From contig JANRLS010000238.1 in assembly GCA_033762315.1 (NCBI GenBank), forward strand, positions 20,454 through 84,453: a stretch of 64,000 nucleotides of DNA, written 5' to 3'. Each line of letters begins with the position of its first letter. Within the stretch, counting starts at the first letter, position 1. Positions 24,507 through 34,828 of this stretch are shown here, piece by piece. The position numbers were made by a program, and so were the translations under genes. The notes beneath the pieces were generated by a model that did no database searches, had not been told where the DNA came from, and saw only the letters and a list, made by a program, of their open reading frames with translations. Source of the DNA: CAYLLN01 sp033762315 (lineage in GTDB: Bacteria; Planctomycetota; Planctomycetia; Pirellulales; Pirellulaceae).

Positions 24507-25118
24507 TCAAGGCCCCAGCCCATCCAACTCTCGCCGTAAGTACTTGAGCACACGGGACTTAGCTTGATAAACCGAGGCCAAGGAAAGGCCCAGTTCGGCC
24601 GCCACATCGGCCGGAGGACGGCTGGCGACGGTGGTCTGCCAGAAGGCTTGCCAGGTTTGCGGCTCGAACTCGGTCTGGATCAGGGCGAGCACCCGGCGGG
24701 CGAGATCGGCCGCGGTGCCGGCGGGGGAATTCTCCAAAACATCCGGCAAATTTGGGATCTGCTCCAGTTGCCACTGGGCCGTCTCGCCACCGATGGCTTG
24801 CGGCTGGTCGGCCCGCCGGCGGAAGTGGTCGCGGACCTTGTTCCGCGTGATCGCATAGAGCCAGCCGCGAAAAGAGTCGGCGACGCCATCCTTGCGAAAA
24901 TCAGCGACGTGCCCCGCGACGGCGGCAAAAACCTCTTGCGTTACATCCGCGGCGTCGCTGGCTTGCAGGCCGAAGGCGATTGCCCACTGATAGACGATCG
25001 GCCCATAGACCCCCGCCAGCCGTCGCCATGCCGCGGGATCGCGCGACTGCACGCGCTCGATCAGGCTGAGCGACGTCGAGCCGGACCGCCCCACCTCGCT
25101 AAGCACATCCGTCGGCAT
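24507..25118 (-). CDS. ECF-type RNA polymerase sigma factor
   Basis: The 203-residue protein has sigma region 2 (WRRLAGVYGPIVYQWAIAFGL, DAADVTQEVFAAV, FRGWLYAITRNKVRDHFRR) and region 4 (ADVAAELGLSLASVYQAKSRVLKYLRREL, with its helix-turn-helix). It directs RNA polymerase to a small regulon. In planctomycetes, sigma factors of this kind are commonly encoded beside large membrane Ser/Thr kinases, and here the giant kinase follows on the same strand, 183 bp downstream. The kinase may therefore control the sigma factor by phosphorylation or by holding it through its zinc-finger-like N-terminus. That link is inference. The start at 25118 is the only good ATG before region 2; its ribosome site is not strong. 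Confidence 0.9.
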   Translation of the reverse strand: MPTDVLSEVGRSGSTSLSLIERVQSRDPAAWRRLAGVYGPIVYQWAIAFGLQASDAADVTQEVFAAVAGHVADFRKDGVADSFRGWLYAITRNKVRDHFRRRADQPQAIGGETAQWQLEQIPNLPDVLENSPAGTAADLARRVLALIQTEFEPQTWQAFWQTTVASRPPADVAAELGLSLASVYQAKSRVLKYLRRELDGLGP

Positions 25119-25490
25119 GATCCGCCCATCGCCACACAGTTGAAGGAACCCGGAAGTGGGGATTCTAGCATGAGCCGGGGATTGGTCTCAAATCGGCGGT
25201 TATCGAGGCGGCCATGTCGCGTAGCCGGAGCACGCGAAAGCACGAAAGAGCGAAAACGCGGAGCGGAGCAGGGATGAAAAACGCGGCCAGCCCTCCGACA
25301 TAAGTCCCGATCTAATAACGGGTTATGACATTGCCTCGGGCAGGAAACGGGAATCGATCGGAACCCGAATTGCGGCGTTTCATCGCCCTCAAGATCGCCT
25401 TCTCGCGCGGGGGCAAAGTTTCTAAGATTCGCACCGCAACTGCCGCAGCGAACCCACTATTTCCGGGCGGCGGCAGCGATTCGCCGGAGG
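25119..25490. other. Intergenic region with a GAAAGCACGAAAGAGCG repeat
   Basis: This divergent gap holds the repeat CACGCGAAAGCACGAAAGAG and following bases at 25231-25286. It is related to the units at 36365-36406 and 36613-36654. The remainder shows no gene. Promoters for the sigma factor (minus) and for the cyclase-fold gene (plus) should lie here; none was clear. Confidence 0.5.
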
Positions 25491-25499
25491 ATGCGTCAC

Positions 25500-26342
25500 T
25501 TGGATTGGCTCGCTGCCACGCTCGACCTGCTCGCCGCTCAGCCCGTCTGTGGCTACGCGGCCGGCGACGCGCCGGCGACCGAGCCGACAGCCCTCGCCGC
25601 ACTCGCGCTCACCGCGCATGGTCGGGCAAATGATGCCGAGCCGGCCATCGCACATCTGATCAACAGCCAGGCAGCTGACGGGAGCGTCGGCATTCGCGCG
25701 AGCGAGGCGACCCCCGGCTGGCCGACGGCCTGGGCCGTGCTGGCTTGGCACGCGACGAACACCGCTAGCCGCCATGAGGAGCGAATCGCCCGCGCGGTGC
25801 TATGGCAACTGACTGCCCAGGGAAAGCCGCTGGAGCAATCGTCCGAGTTCGGCCACAACACCGAGATCGTCGGCTGGTCGTGGGCCGAGAACACGCATTC
25901 CTGGGTCGAGCCGACGGCCCTGCACGTCGCCGCGCTCAAGGCGGCCGGTCAAAGCTGGCATCCGCGCGTCCGCGAAGGAGTGCGGATGCTCATCGACCGG
26001 CAACTCCCCGGCGGCGGGCTGAACTATGGCAACACTTACGTCCTCGGGCAGCTATTGCGTTCGCACGTGCAGCCCACCGGCGCAACGCTGGTCGCCCTGG
26101 CCGGCGAAAACGACGCCAGCGGCCGCTTATCGCGATCAGTCGCCTGGCTGCGGCGCGAGGCTGGCCCGCGCACCACGCCCACATCGCTCGCCTGGGCAAT
26201 CCTCGGCCTGAAAGCTCAACACAGCGAGTTGCCGGGGGCTGGCGAGCGCCTGGCCGCCGCGCATGACTGGGTGCTAGCGCGCGATAAGTCTCCTTATAAG
26301 CTGGCCCTGCTCGCCCTGGCCGCGAAAGGCTGGCCCACATGA
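25500..26342 (+). CDS. Terpenoid-cyclase/prenyltransferase-fold protein
   Basis: The product (about 280 residues) is built of alpha-alpha toroid repeats as in squalene-hopene cyclases and prenyltransferases: AHLINSQAADGSVGIR, MLIDRQLPGGGLNYGN and SVAWLRREAGPRTTPTSLAWA. It lacks a visible DxDD or DDxxD cyclase motif, so enzymatic cyclisation is not supported. Such proteins may be binding scaffolds. Two starts are possible. An ATG at 25491 touches GGAGG with no spacing. A TTG at 25500 lies nine bases beyond it, which fits ribosome binding better, so 25500 is used here. The stop overlaps the start of the DUF362 gene by four bases, so the two are translationally coupled. Confidence 0.75.
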   Translation: MDWLAATLDLLAAQPVCGYAAGDAPATEPTALAALALTAHGRANDAEPAIAHLINSQAADGSVGIRASEATPGWPTAWAVLAWHATNTASRHEERIARAVLWQLTAQGKPLEQSSEFGHNTEIVGWSWAENTHSWVEPTALHVAALKAAGQSWHPRVREGVRMLIDRQLPGGGLNYGNTYVLGQLLRSHVQPTGATLVALAGENDASGRLSRSVAWLRREAGPRTTPTSLAWAILGLKAQHSELPGAGERLAAAHDWVLARDKSPYKLALLALAAKGWPT

Positions 26343-27370
26343 CGCTGCCTCCCCGCATCATCAAATCGCCTCCCGCTTTCAATCGCCGCACCTGGCTGGT
26401 CGGCGGCGGGCTGACGGCAGCGGCCCTGGTCGGCGCGGGACTCGTGCGGCGCTGGTTCCGCCAGCGCTCGGCCGTGTTCATCGCCAAGGACCAACGCTAT
26501 GGGGGTGCCCTGGTCGAAACGATCAAGGACGGCCTGATCGCCTGCGGCTTTGTGCCCGATTCGATTCGCGGCAAACGCGTGCTGCTCAAGCCGAACCTCG
26601 TCGAGCCGACCCGCGACTGCCCGCACATGACGACCCACCCGGCAATGATCGTCGCTGCCGCCGAAGTCTTTCGCACGTGGGGCGCGAGCGTTCGCGTCGG
26701 CGAAGGGCCGGGGCATGTCCGCGACACCGATCTGGCCCTGGTCGAATCGGGGATGGCCGCCGCGCTCGAGCAAACCGGGCTGCCGTTTCGCGACCTGAAC
26801 TATGACGAAATCGGCTGGGCCAAGAATCGCGGCCGGGCGAGCAAGCTCGAAGGATTCTACTTCCCGCGCGCCGTGGTCGAAGCGGACCTGGTCGTTTCGC
26901 TCCCCAAGATGAAAACGCATCACTGGGTGGGCGTCACCGCGGCGATGAAGAACCTCTATGGCACGATCCCCGGCATCAAATATGGCTGGCCGAAGAACGT
27001 GCTCCATCACAACGGCATCCCGGAGACGGTTTTCGACATCAACGCCTCGCTTCCCAAAACCATCGCCATCGTGGATGGCATCGACTGCATGGAAGGGGAC
27101 GGCCCCATCATGGGGACGATGAAGCCGATGGGCCTCGTGCTCGTCGGCACCAACCCGGCGGCCGTCGATGCGACCGTCTGCCGGCTGATGGAGGTCGATC
27201 CCTGGGCGGTCCCTTACCTGCAACTCGCCGCCGACCGGCTCGGCCCGCTCGACGAGCGACTCATCGAGCAGCGCGGCGAACCCTGGCGCCCCCTCGCCCA
27301 GCCGTTTGCAATCCTCGACAAACCACACCTCAAGCAGCTGGTGCGAAACCGGGGCGTGCTGGTGTCATGA
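26339..27370 (+). CDS. DUF362 family protein with N-terminal membrane/Tat-like segment
   Basis: The 343-residue product begins with a twin-arginine-like N-terminus (NRRTWLVGGGLTAAALVGAGLV). The DUF362 domain follows, with VLLKPNLVEPT, THPAMIVAAAEVFRTWGA, EGPGHVRDTD, VSLPKMKTHHWVGVTAAMKN and NPAAVDATVCRLM. Some DUF362 proteins carry a ferredoxin domain, but here no CxxCxxC clusters are seen. The biochemical role of the family is not firmly known. It starts with ATGA overlapping the preceding cyclase-fold gene, so the pair probably acts in one process, perhaps at the membrane. A palindromic repeat unit follows the stop. Confidence 0.85.
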   Translation: MTLPPRIIKSPPAFNRRTWLVGGGLTAAALVGAGLVRRWFRQRSAVFIAKDQRYGGALVETIKDGLIACGFVPDSIRGKRVLLKPNLVEPTRDCPHMTTHPAMIVAAAEVFRTWGASVRVGEGPGHVRDTDLALVESGMAAALEQTGLPFRDLNYDEIGWAKNRGRASKLEGFYFPRAVVEADLVVSLPKMKTHHWVGVTAAMKNLYGTIPGIKYGWPKNVLHHNGIPETVFDINASLPKTIAIVDGIDCMEGDGPIMGTMKPMGLVLVGTNPAAVDATVCRLMEVDPWAVPYLQLAADRLGPLDERLIEQRGEPWRPLAQPFAILDKPHLKQLVRNRGVLVS

Positions 27371-27371
27371 C

Positions 27372-27394
27372 AAAGCCGCGACCATTGGTCGCGG
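27372..27394. repeat. AAAGCCGCGACCA palindromic repeat unit
   Basis: AAAGCCGCGACCA (27372-27384) is identical to the outer arm of the palindrome inside the ABC exporter gene (57585-57597). It is followed by TTGGTCGCGG, giving a hairpin between convergent genes. Confidence 0.6.
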
Positions 27395-27402
27395 GCGGCT
27401 CG

Positions 27403-28020
27403 TCAAACAATCCAGCGGCCCGGACCGGCGAGATTCTGCACCTCGATTTGCGGCCTACCCGTTTTCCGAGCAAGCAAGCGGAATTGCAACCGCAACACAC
27501 CACTGGCGAGGAGCTTGCCATTCTCTGGTGTGCCGCTGGCGATTAGCTTCAGCTCCGCTCCTTGCAAAGCATAGAGTTCGAGTCCCCACGGGTTGCGGTC
27601 GATCAGCAAAAGCTCGCGCACGCCGATGGCCGCGTAGAAGTCGAGCTTGTCGCGCGAGCGGTCATGGGGGCTGATGATCTCGGTGAGGAAATCCGGTCCG
27701 CCGAAAAAGTGTGTGTCACGATCAACGGCCAACGAACCGGGAAACGTGACAACGACATCGGGGCAGCGGTAATTCTGGGTCCAATCGCCTTCTTGGTCAC
27801 TTACATTCGCGCCGGCGAGGATATCCACGTCGGACTGACTGCCGAAAGCATTCGTAATGGCGCAGCTTAATTTCCCGGCCAACTCGTGGTGTTCGTTGTC
27901 CGCCGGCGGCACAATGACATAGATGCCGTTCCAAACCTCATCGTAGCGGTCTCGGCGACATGCTCGGCGGTCCGCAATCAACTCCGCCTCCACGATCGGA
28001 TCAAGAATTAGAGTTGGCAT
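27403..28020 (-). CDS. Uma2 family (DUF820) nuclease-like protein
   Basis: The 205-residue protein matches the Uma2/DUF820 family, a PD-(D/E)xK restriction-endonuclease fold common in cyanobacteria and planctomycetes. Visible are WNGIYVIVPPADNEHHELAGKL at the N-terminus (in pieces WNGIYVIV and NEHHELAGKL), CPDVVVTFPG and GGPDFLTEIISPHDRSRDKL, with the catalytic Asp, Glu and Lys plausible at PDVVV, EIIS and DKL. DFYAAIGVRELLLID follows. Targets of the family are unknown; many copies per genome suggest mobile or selfish behaviour, or repair functions. It is convergent with the DUF362 gene and lies 39 bp downstream of the GNAT gene on the same strand. Confidence 0.85.
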   Translation of the reverse strand: MPTLILDPIVEAELIADRRACRRDRYDEVWNGIYVIVPPADNEHHELAGKLSCAITNAFGSQSDVDILAGANVSDQEGDWTQNYRCPDVVVTFPGSLAVDRDTHFFGGPDFLTEIISPHDRSRDKLDFYAAIGVRELLLIDRNPWGLELYALQGAELKLIASGTPENGKLLASGVLRLQFRLLARKTGRPQIEVQNLAGPGRWIV

Positions 28021-28059
28021 CGAATCACCTTCCGGATGACCACACGGTCGGCAGTTGCC

Positions 28060-28557
28060 TCATAGCATCAACTGGAGATACACCACATCGAGCCATCGCC
28101 CGAACTTATAGCCAACCTCTTTCAGGTGCGCGATGCGGACAAAGCCGAGGCTTTCCTGCAGGGCGATGCTGGCGGTCTGGTCGGCGCTCGCGCCGCCGAT
28201 CAGCGAGTGAAAGCCGCCGGCCCGCGCGCGGGAAATGAGGTCGAGCAGAATCGCCCGGCCGATGCCCCGGCGGTGCTGGTCATGGCGGATATAGACCGAC
28301 GCCTCGACCGTCGGATCGTAAGCGGCCCGCTCGCGAAATTTCGAGAGCGACCCCCAGCCGATAACCTCGCCCCCCTCTTCGGCCACGATCACGGGATACT
28401 TCTCGGGCGGATGTTCGCGGAACCAGGCAATGCGACCTGACAGCGGCTCCGGCTCCAGCTGATACGTGCAGGTCGAGCGGGGGACGTAGTAGTTGTAGAG
28501 GTCGTTGATTGCCGCAAGATCGGCTTCGTTGGCGAGGCGGAGGGAAAACTCGAACAT
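28060..28557 (-). CDS. GNAT N-acetyltransferase, phosphinothricin-acetyltransferase-like
   Basis: The 165-residue product is a GNAT enzyme of the Pat/MnaT-like branch. The start LRLANEADLAAINDLYNYYV and the acetyl-CoA pyrophosphate loop HDQHRRGIGRAILLDLI (R/Q-x-x-G-x-G/A pattern) are clear, followed by GGASADQTASIALQESLGF, typical of this branch. These enzymes acetylate small amines such as methionine derivatives or glufosinate analogues; the natural substrate here is unknown. It is a cytoplasmic single-domain protein of normal length. The gene follows gltD on the same strand after 123 bp and precedes the Uma2 gene. Confidence 0.88.
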   Translation of the reverse strand: MFEFSLRLANEADLAAINDLYNYYVPRSTCTYQLEPEPLSGRIAWFREHPPEKYPVIVAEEGGEVIGWGSLSKFRERAAYDPTVEASVYIRHDQHRRGIGRAILLDLISRARAGGFHSLIGGASADQTASIALQESLGFVRIAHLKEVGYKFGRWLDVVYLQLML

Positions 28558-28680
28558 GATTTCTCCCCTCTCCCCTCGCGGGAGACGGGCAGGGGGGTGA
28601 GGGGACCGATGCCAGGGTTAGAAGCTCACTCACACATTCCGAGACCAGGTTTGGTCCCGGCTGTTGAAGATGGAGATGGT

Positions 28681-30192
28681 TTAGCCGATGGCGGCCACGC
28701 CGAGCGTTAGCCCTGGCGAGGGGAGATCGCTGCTTCCCATGAGGGCGAGGTCGATGGCGCGGGCGGCACCGCGGCCTTCGTTGATGGCCCAGACGACGAG
28801 GGATTGGCCGCGGCGGCAGTCGCCGGCGGCGAACACCTGGGGGTGATTGGTGGCAAAGCGGCCATGCACCGCTTTGTAGTTCGAGCGAGGATCGGTTTCG
28901 ATGCCTAAGAGCTCGGAAACGTATTGCTCCGGCCCCTTGAAGCCCATCGCCAGGAGCACCAGTTGCGCGGGCCAGAATTTGTCGGTTCCCGCCAGTTCCT
29001 TGAGCTTCCATTGGCCATCGACTTTGTTCCATTCGACCTGCACCGTGCGGATGCCGGCGACTTGGCCTTGCTCGTCGCCGACGAATTCCTTGCTCATCAC
29101 GCAATAGGTGCGCGGATCGTCGCCGAATTTGGCCGCGACTTCCTGGTGGCCATAGTCGGTGCGATAGATGCGCGGCCAGGTGGGCCAGGGATTGTCCGGG
29201 GCGCGGTCCTTCGGCGGCTTGGGCAAGAGCTCGAAATTGACCAGACTTTTGCAGCCATGCCGCATCGAGGTGCCGATGCAGTCGGTGCCGGTGTCGCCGC
29301 CGCCGATGACGATCACGTCTTTGTCCTTGGCGCTAATGTAGCGGCCGTCGGCATGGCGGCTGTCGAGCAGGCTTTTGGTGTTGGCGGTGAGAAACTCCAT
29401 GGCGAAATGGATGCCCGCCAGGCCGCGGCCGGGAATCGGCAGGTCGTTGGGACGGGTCGCGCCGGTGGCCAGCAGAATCGCGTCGTTCTCGGCCAAAAGC
29501 TGCTTCGGATCGACAAAATGGGGGGATTCCTTATTTCCCACGTCGGCCTTGGTGACAAACTTGATGCCCTCGGCCCGGAGCAGATTGACGCGCCGCTCGA
29601 CCACTCCCTTATCGAGCTTCATGTTCGGGATGCCGTACATCAGCAGGCCGCCGATGCGGTCGGCCCGTTCATAAACGGTGACGGCATGGCCCACCTTGTT
29701 GAGCTGCGCCGCGGCAGCGAGGCCCGACGGCCCCGAGCCGATGACCGCCACCCTTTTGCCGGTGCGCGACGGCGGGGGCTGAGGGGCGACCCAGCCTTCG
29801 GCAAAGCCCCGGTCGATGATGGCGTTCTCGATGTTCTTGATCGTGACGGCCGGGTCGGTGATGCCGAGCACGCAAGCCCCTTCGCACGGCGCGGGGCAGG
29901 TGCGGCCGGTGAATTCCGGGAAGTTGTTGGTCTTGTGCAGCCGGTCGAGCGCTTCGCGCCAGCGGCCGTGATAGACCAAGTCGTTCCATTCGGGGATCAG
30001 GTTGTCGATTGGGCAGCCGCTATCGCTTTGGCAGAACGGCACGCCGCAATCCATGCAGCGGGCCCCCTGCCGCTGGAGGTGTTCCTCCGGCGGTTGCGTG
30101 AAGATTTCGCCGAAATCTTGGAGCCGCACCAGCGGATCGCGGTACGGCACCGGCTTGCGGGGGAATTCTTTGAATCCGGTGGGTTTACCCAT
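28681..30192 (-). CDS. gltD: Glutamate synthase small subunit
   Basis: GltD passes electrons from NADPH through FAD and iron-sulfur clusters to GltB for making glutamate from glutamine and 2-oxoglutarate. The 503-residue product has the N-terminal cysteines CMDCGVPFC, GCPIDNLIPEWNDLV and CPAPCEGACVL, the FAD site VAVIGSGPSGLAAAAQL, the NADPH site VIVIGGGDTGTDC and the C-terminal GDCRRGQSLVVWAINEGR. The start at 30192 overlaps the gltB stop by eight bases, so the genes are coupled. An in-frame ATG 13 codons upstream is inside gltB and is not preferred. This gene is intact, whereas gltB is interrupted. Confidence 0.95.
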   Translation of the reverse strand: MGKPTGFKEFPRKPVPYRDPLVRLQDFGEIFTQPPEEHLQRQGARCMDCGVPFCQSDSGCPIDNLIPEWNDLVYHGRWREALDRLHKTNNFPEFTGRTCPAPCEGACVLGITDPAVTIKNIENAIIDRGFAEGWVAPQPPPSRTGKRVAVIGSGPSGLAAAAQLNKVGHAVTVYERADRIGGLLMYGIPNMKLDKGVVERRVNLLRAEGIKFVTKADVGNKESPHFVDPKQLLAENDAILLATGATRPNDLPIPGRGLAGIHFAMEFLTANTKSLLDSRHADGRYISAKDKDVIVIGGGDTGTDCIGTSMRHGCKSLVNFELLPKPPKDRAPDNPWPTWPRIYRTDYGHQEVAAKFGDDPRTYCVMSKEFVGDEQGQVAGIRTVQVEWNKVDGQWKLKELAGTDKFWPAQLVLLAMGFKGPEQYVSELLGIETDPRSNYKAVHGRFATNHPQVFAAGDCRRGQSLVVWAINEGRGAARAIDLALMGSSDLPSPGLTLGVAAIG

Positions 30193-33100
30193 TGGTCGGA
30201 ACTCCATGCACGCCTGCCTCGACCTCTTCATCGTGCTTGGCGCGTTCGGCGAGGACTCGTTTGTAGTCGGTCGGCATGACCTTCACGAATTGGGCGGTGA
30301 CTTCCGGCCACTGAGCCAGCAGCTTCTCGGCCACGGTCGATTCGGTGAACTGGCGATGCTGCTCGATCAGGTTGAGTAGATCAGCCACGTCTTGCGGAGC
30401 TTCGACCCGCTCCAGCTCGACGATGCCCAAATTGCAGCGGCTGATGAAATCGCCGGCCGGATCCCAGACATAGGCGATTCCGCCGCTCATGCCGGCGGCA
30501 AAGTTGCGGCCGGTCGGACCGAGCACCACCACGATCCCACCGGTCATGTATTCGCAGCCGTGATCCCCGACCCCTTCGACCACCGCGTGGGCGCCGCTAT
30601 TGCGCACCGCGAACCGCTCGGCCGCCCGACCGCGGAAATAGGCATAGCCGCTGGTCGCGCCGTAGAGGGCCACGTTGCCGAGGAGGATGTTATCTTCCGC
30701 CTTGAAGAGCGAACCGGCCGGCGGATAGATGACGACCCGCCCGCCAGACAGCCCCTTGCCGACATAGTCGTTGGCATCCCCTTCCAGCTCAATGGTGACC
30801 CCCTTTGCCAGGAAGGCCCCCAAACTTTGCCCCGCCGAGCCGGTGAACTTGATCCGGATCGTATCGTCCGGCAGCAGCTCGTCGCCCCACCGCTTGGCGA
30901 TCTCGTGGCTCAGCGTTGTGCCGACAGTGCGATTGATGTTGACAATTTTCCGCTCGAGGACTACCGGCTCGCGGCGCTTGATCGCCTTCTGGCAGGCGGC
31001 GATCAGCTCGTTGTCGATGGCATCGGCGAGGCCGTGGTCTTGCTCGCGGGTCTTATAAACTTCGACATCCGGATGCGGCTTCTTGGCCGGGGCCAGCAGC
31101 GGGGCCAGGTCGATCCCCTCGGCTTTCCAGTGCTTGATGGCGGCATTGGTTTCCAGGCAGTCGGCCCGGCCGATCATTTCATTGAAGGTGCGGAAACCAA
31201 GCTCCGACATGATCTGCCGGGCCTCTTCGGCAATCAGGAACAGGTAGTTGATAAGGTGTTCCGGCTCGCCGCGAAATTTTTGCCGCAGCACCGGGTCTTG
31301 CGTCGCAATGCCGACGGGGCAGGTATTCAGATGGCACTTGCGCATCATGATGCAGCCCAGCGAGACGAGCGGGCCGGTCGAAAAACCGATCTCTTCCGCG
31401 CCGAGCAGCGCGGCGATGACCACGTCGCGCCCCGTTTTGATTTGGCCGTCGGTTTGCAGCGTCACGCGGCTACGCATGTCGTTCATCACCAGCGTCTGGT
31501 GCGTTTCGGCGATCCCCAGTTCCCACGGCAGACCGGCGTGCTTGATGCTGGTGATGGGAGAAGCCCCGGTGCCGCCCGTATCGCCCGAGATAAGGATATG
31601 GTCGGCATAGGCTTTGGCGACCCCGGTGGCGATGGTCCCCACGCCCACTTCGCTGACCAGTTTGACGCTCACCCGGGCCTTGGGATTGCTGTTCTTCAGG
31701 TCGTGAATCAGCTGCTTGAGATCCTCAATCGAGTAAATATCGTGATGCGGCGGCGGACTAATCAGGCCGACCCCCGGCGTGCTGTAGCGAATGCGGGCGA
31801 TGTAGTCGTCCACCTTGTGCCCCGGCAGTTCGCCCCCTTCGCCCGGCTTGGCCCCCTGGGCCATCTTGATTTGCAGCTCGTCGGCATTGGTCAGATAGTT
31901 GATGGTGACGCCGAAGCGACCGGATGCGACCTGCTTGATTGCCGACCGCTTGCTATCGCCATTGGGGAGCGGCTTGAAGCGTTCGGGGTCTTCGCCCCCT
32001 TCGCCGGTGTTCGACTTGCCCCCCACCCGGTTCATGGCAATCGCCAGCGTCTCGTGCGCCTCGGCCGAAATGCTGCCGAAGCTCATCGCGCCGGTGCAAA
32101 ACCGCTTGACGATTTCCTTCGCCGGCTCGACCTCGGCCAGTGGCACGGGCTTGTTGATGCCGGTTTTGAAAGTCAGCAAGCCGCGCAAGGCGCACTTGCG
32201 GGTCGCCTCTTCGTTCGAATGCTTGGCGAAGCGATGATAGGCGTCGGCACTGTTTTCGCGGGCGGCCACTTGCAAATCAGCGATCGCCTGCGGATCCCAC
32301 ATGTGCTTCTCGCCGTCGGCTCGCCAGTGGAATTCGCCAAAGTTCGGCAGCACGGGCAACCGCTGCTCGGCCCGCGCGGGAAAGCCGATCTCGTGCCGGC
32401 GCAGCGCCTCCCTGGCCAAAATTTCGAAGCCCACCCCCTGAATGCGGCTGGCGGTGCCGACGAAGCACTTGTCGATCACTTCGCTCGCCATGCCGACCGC
32501 TTCGAAGATTTGCGCTCCCTTGTACGATTGCAAGGTCGAAATGCCCATCTTGGACATCACCTTCAGCATCCCCTTGGCCACCGCCTTCTGATAGCCATGC
32601 ACGATCTTGTCGTCGCTGTAATCCGCCGGTAGCAGGCCGTCGCGCTGGGCTTGCCACAGCGCCTCGAACGCCAGATACGGATTGATCGCATCCGCCCCAT
32701 AGCCAACGAGCAGGCAATGGTGATGCACTTCGAGAGCCTCGCCCGATTCGAGAATCAGGCCGATTTGCGTTCGCTTGGCCTGCCGAATCAGATGATGATG
32801 CACCGCGCCCACCGCCAAGAGCGAGCTGATCGGCACGCGCTCGGCCGAGAGGGCTTCGTCGGACAGCACCACCAGCTGAAAGCCATCGGCAATCGCCTGC
32901 TCGGCCTCCTGGCAAATGCGGTCGAGCGCCGTCACAAGGCCGGCAGTTCCCTCGCTCTTGGCCCAGGTGATGTCGATGACCTTGCTCTTCCAGCCGCGAT
33001 GATTCAGATGCTTGATCGCGGCCAGCTCTTCGTTGGTCAGAATCGGATGCGGCAGCATCAGCCGATGGGCGTGCTCTTCGGTTGTCGAGAGCAGATTCCG

Positions 33101-34765
33101 CTCGGGGCCGACATATCATTCCAGCGACATGATGACCTCCTCGCGGATCGAATCGATCGGCGGATTGGTCACCTGGGCAAAGAGCTGCTTGAAATAGTCG
33201 TAGATCATGCGCGGCTGATCGCTCAGCACCGCCAGCGCCGAATCGTTCCCCATCGAGCCAACCGGATCGCGCTTCTCGTTGACCAGCGGCAGCAGCATGA
33301 ACTGCATCGTCTCGGTCGAGTAGCCTAGTGCCTGCATCCGGGGCAGCAGCGTTTCCGGCTCGAAGCCGTGGGATTGCTCGGCGAGGGGAAGCTCCTTCAG
33401 CTCGATGCGCTGATTGCGCAGCCACTCGGCATAGGGGCGCTGGGTGGCGATGGTCTTTTTGATTTCCTCATCGGGAATGAGCCGCCCCTGCTCGAAATCG
33501 ACGAGAAACATGCGGCCCGGCTGCAGGCGGCCTTTTTCGCGGACAATGAGCGGATCGACCGGCAGCACCCCCACTTCGCTCGCCATGATGACCCGGTCGT
33601 CAGTCGTCAGATAATAGCGGCTCGGGCGGAGACCATTCCGGTCGAGCACCGCGCCGATGTAGCGGCCATCGGTAAAGACCACCGAGGCGGGCCCGTCCCA
33701 CGGTTCCATCAAGGCCGAGTGATATTCGTAGAACGCCCGCTTGTATTCGGGCATCGATTCGTGGTTTTGCCACGCTTCGGGAATCATCATCATCACCGCC
33801 TCGGGGAGCGACCGGCCCCCCAAGAGCAGCAGTTCCAGCACGTTGTCAAACACCCCCGAATCGCTCGTTTTGAGGTCGGTAATCGGCAGCAGCTTTTTCA
33901 GGTCGTCGCCAAACAGCTCGCTCGCCAGCATCCCTTCGCGGGCCGCCATCCAGTTGATGTTGCCGCGCAGCGTATTGATCTCGCCGTTGTGGCTCATGAA
34001 CCGCATCGGCTGGGCACGTTCCCACGAGGGGAACGTGTTCGTGCTGAACCGCGAATGGACCATCGCCAGGTGGCTGGTGTAGCGCGGGTCCGACAAATCG
34101 CCGTAGTAAGGCACCACCTGCCCCGAAGTGAGCTGACCCTTATAAATAATGACGCGCGAGCTGAAGCTGGCGACGTAGTACATGCCCCGCTGCTTCAGGT
34201 TCTGCTTGCGCAGGCTATGAAACGCCTGCTTGCGGATGAGATAGAGCTGCCGGCAGAAGGCGGTGCGGTCGAGGTCGTCGGCCGCGGTGACGAACATCTG
34301 CTCGACGACCGGCTCCGATTTGGCCGCTGTTTCGCCGACCTGGGCCTTCTTCACGTCGGTCGGCACGCGCCGCCAGCCGAGAAACTTCTGCCCCTGCCGC
34401 TCGACATACTTGCGCAGCGTCTCTTGGCACAGGTTCCGCTCGGCTTCGTCGGTCGGCAAAAAGACCTGGGCGATCGCGTAGCGGCCAATCTCGGGCAATT
34501 GTGCGCCGAACAACCGGTCGGCTTCCAGGCGCATGAGTTCGTCGGGAATGGCGGTGAGCATTCCCGCGCCGTCGCCGGTGAAGGGATCGCAGCCGCAGCC
34601 GCCACGATGGTCCATGGCGCACAGCATCTGGGCGGCATCGCGCACGATGCTATGGCTGCGCAGCCCCTTGATATTGGCGATGAAGCCGACGCCGCAGCTA
34701 TCTTTTTCGTAGGCCGGATCGTACAGGCCGTATTTTTCGGGCAAGCCGCTGGTTTCGCTAGTCAT
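30185..34765 (-). pseudogene. gltB: Glutamate synthase large subunit, interrupted by one in-frame TGA
   Basis: GltB hydrolyses glutamine and makes glutamate at an FMN site. The frame opens at 34765, with the amidotransferase Cys of CGVGFIANIKG near residue 24. It stops at a TGA at 33118-33116, right after EEVIMSLE. It then continues in the same frame with YVGPERNLL and an ATG at 33058 that opens 957 further residues. Those include the FMN barrel and the 3Fe-4S cysteines of MRKCHLNTCPVGIA. In homologues the TGA position is normally Cys or Thr, so one base change (TGC or TGT to TGA) explains it. No ribosome site precedes 33058. Without the TGA the protein would be 1,526 residues, the usual length. 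It could be a real nonsense mutation, a split gene or a sequence error. Confidence 0.85.
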
Positions 34766-34828
34766 TGTGACCTACCTGGGGACGAACAAGCCGCGAACAC
34801 GCTGGCCAGAGCGGGCTCGCGGCGGAGT

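Noticed and set aside
30392..32632. Open frame of 746 codons opposite gltB
   Set aside because: It lies wholly antisense to well-conserved glutamate synthase sequence, and its product shows no family motifs; it is a GC-driven shadow.
33116..33118. Selenocysteine at the gltB TGA
   Set aside because: The position is not a catalytic Cys in this family, and no convincing selenocysteine-insertion hairpin was seen just downstream (only a 4-bp stem).
33116..33118. TGA read as a sense codon throughout the genome
   Set aside because: Other clear genes here end in TGA (for example those ending at 4973, 27370 and 56845), so the code is standard.
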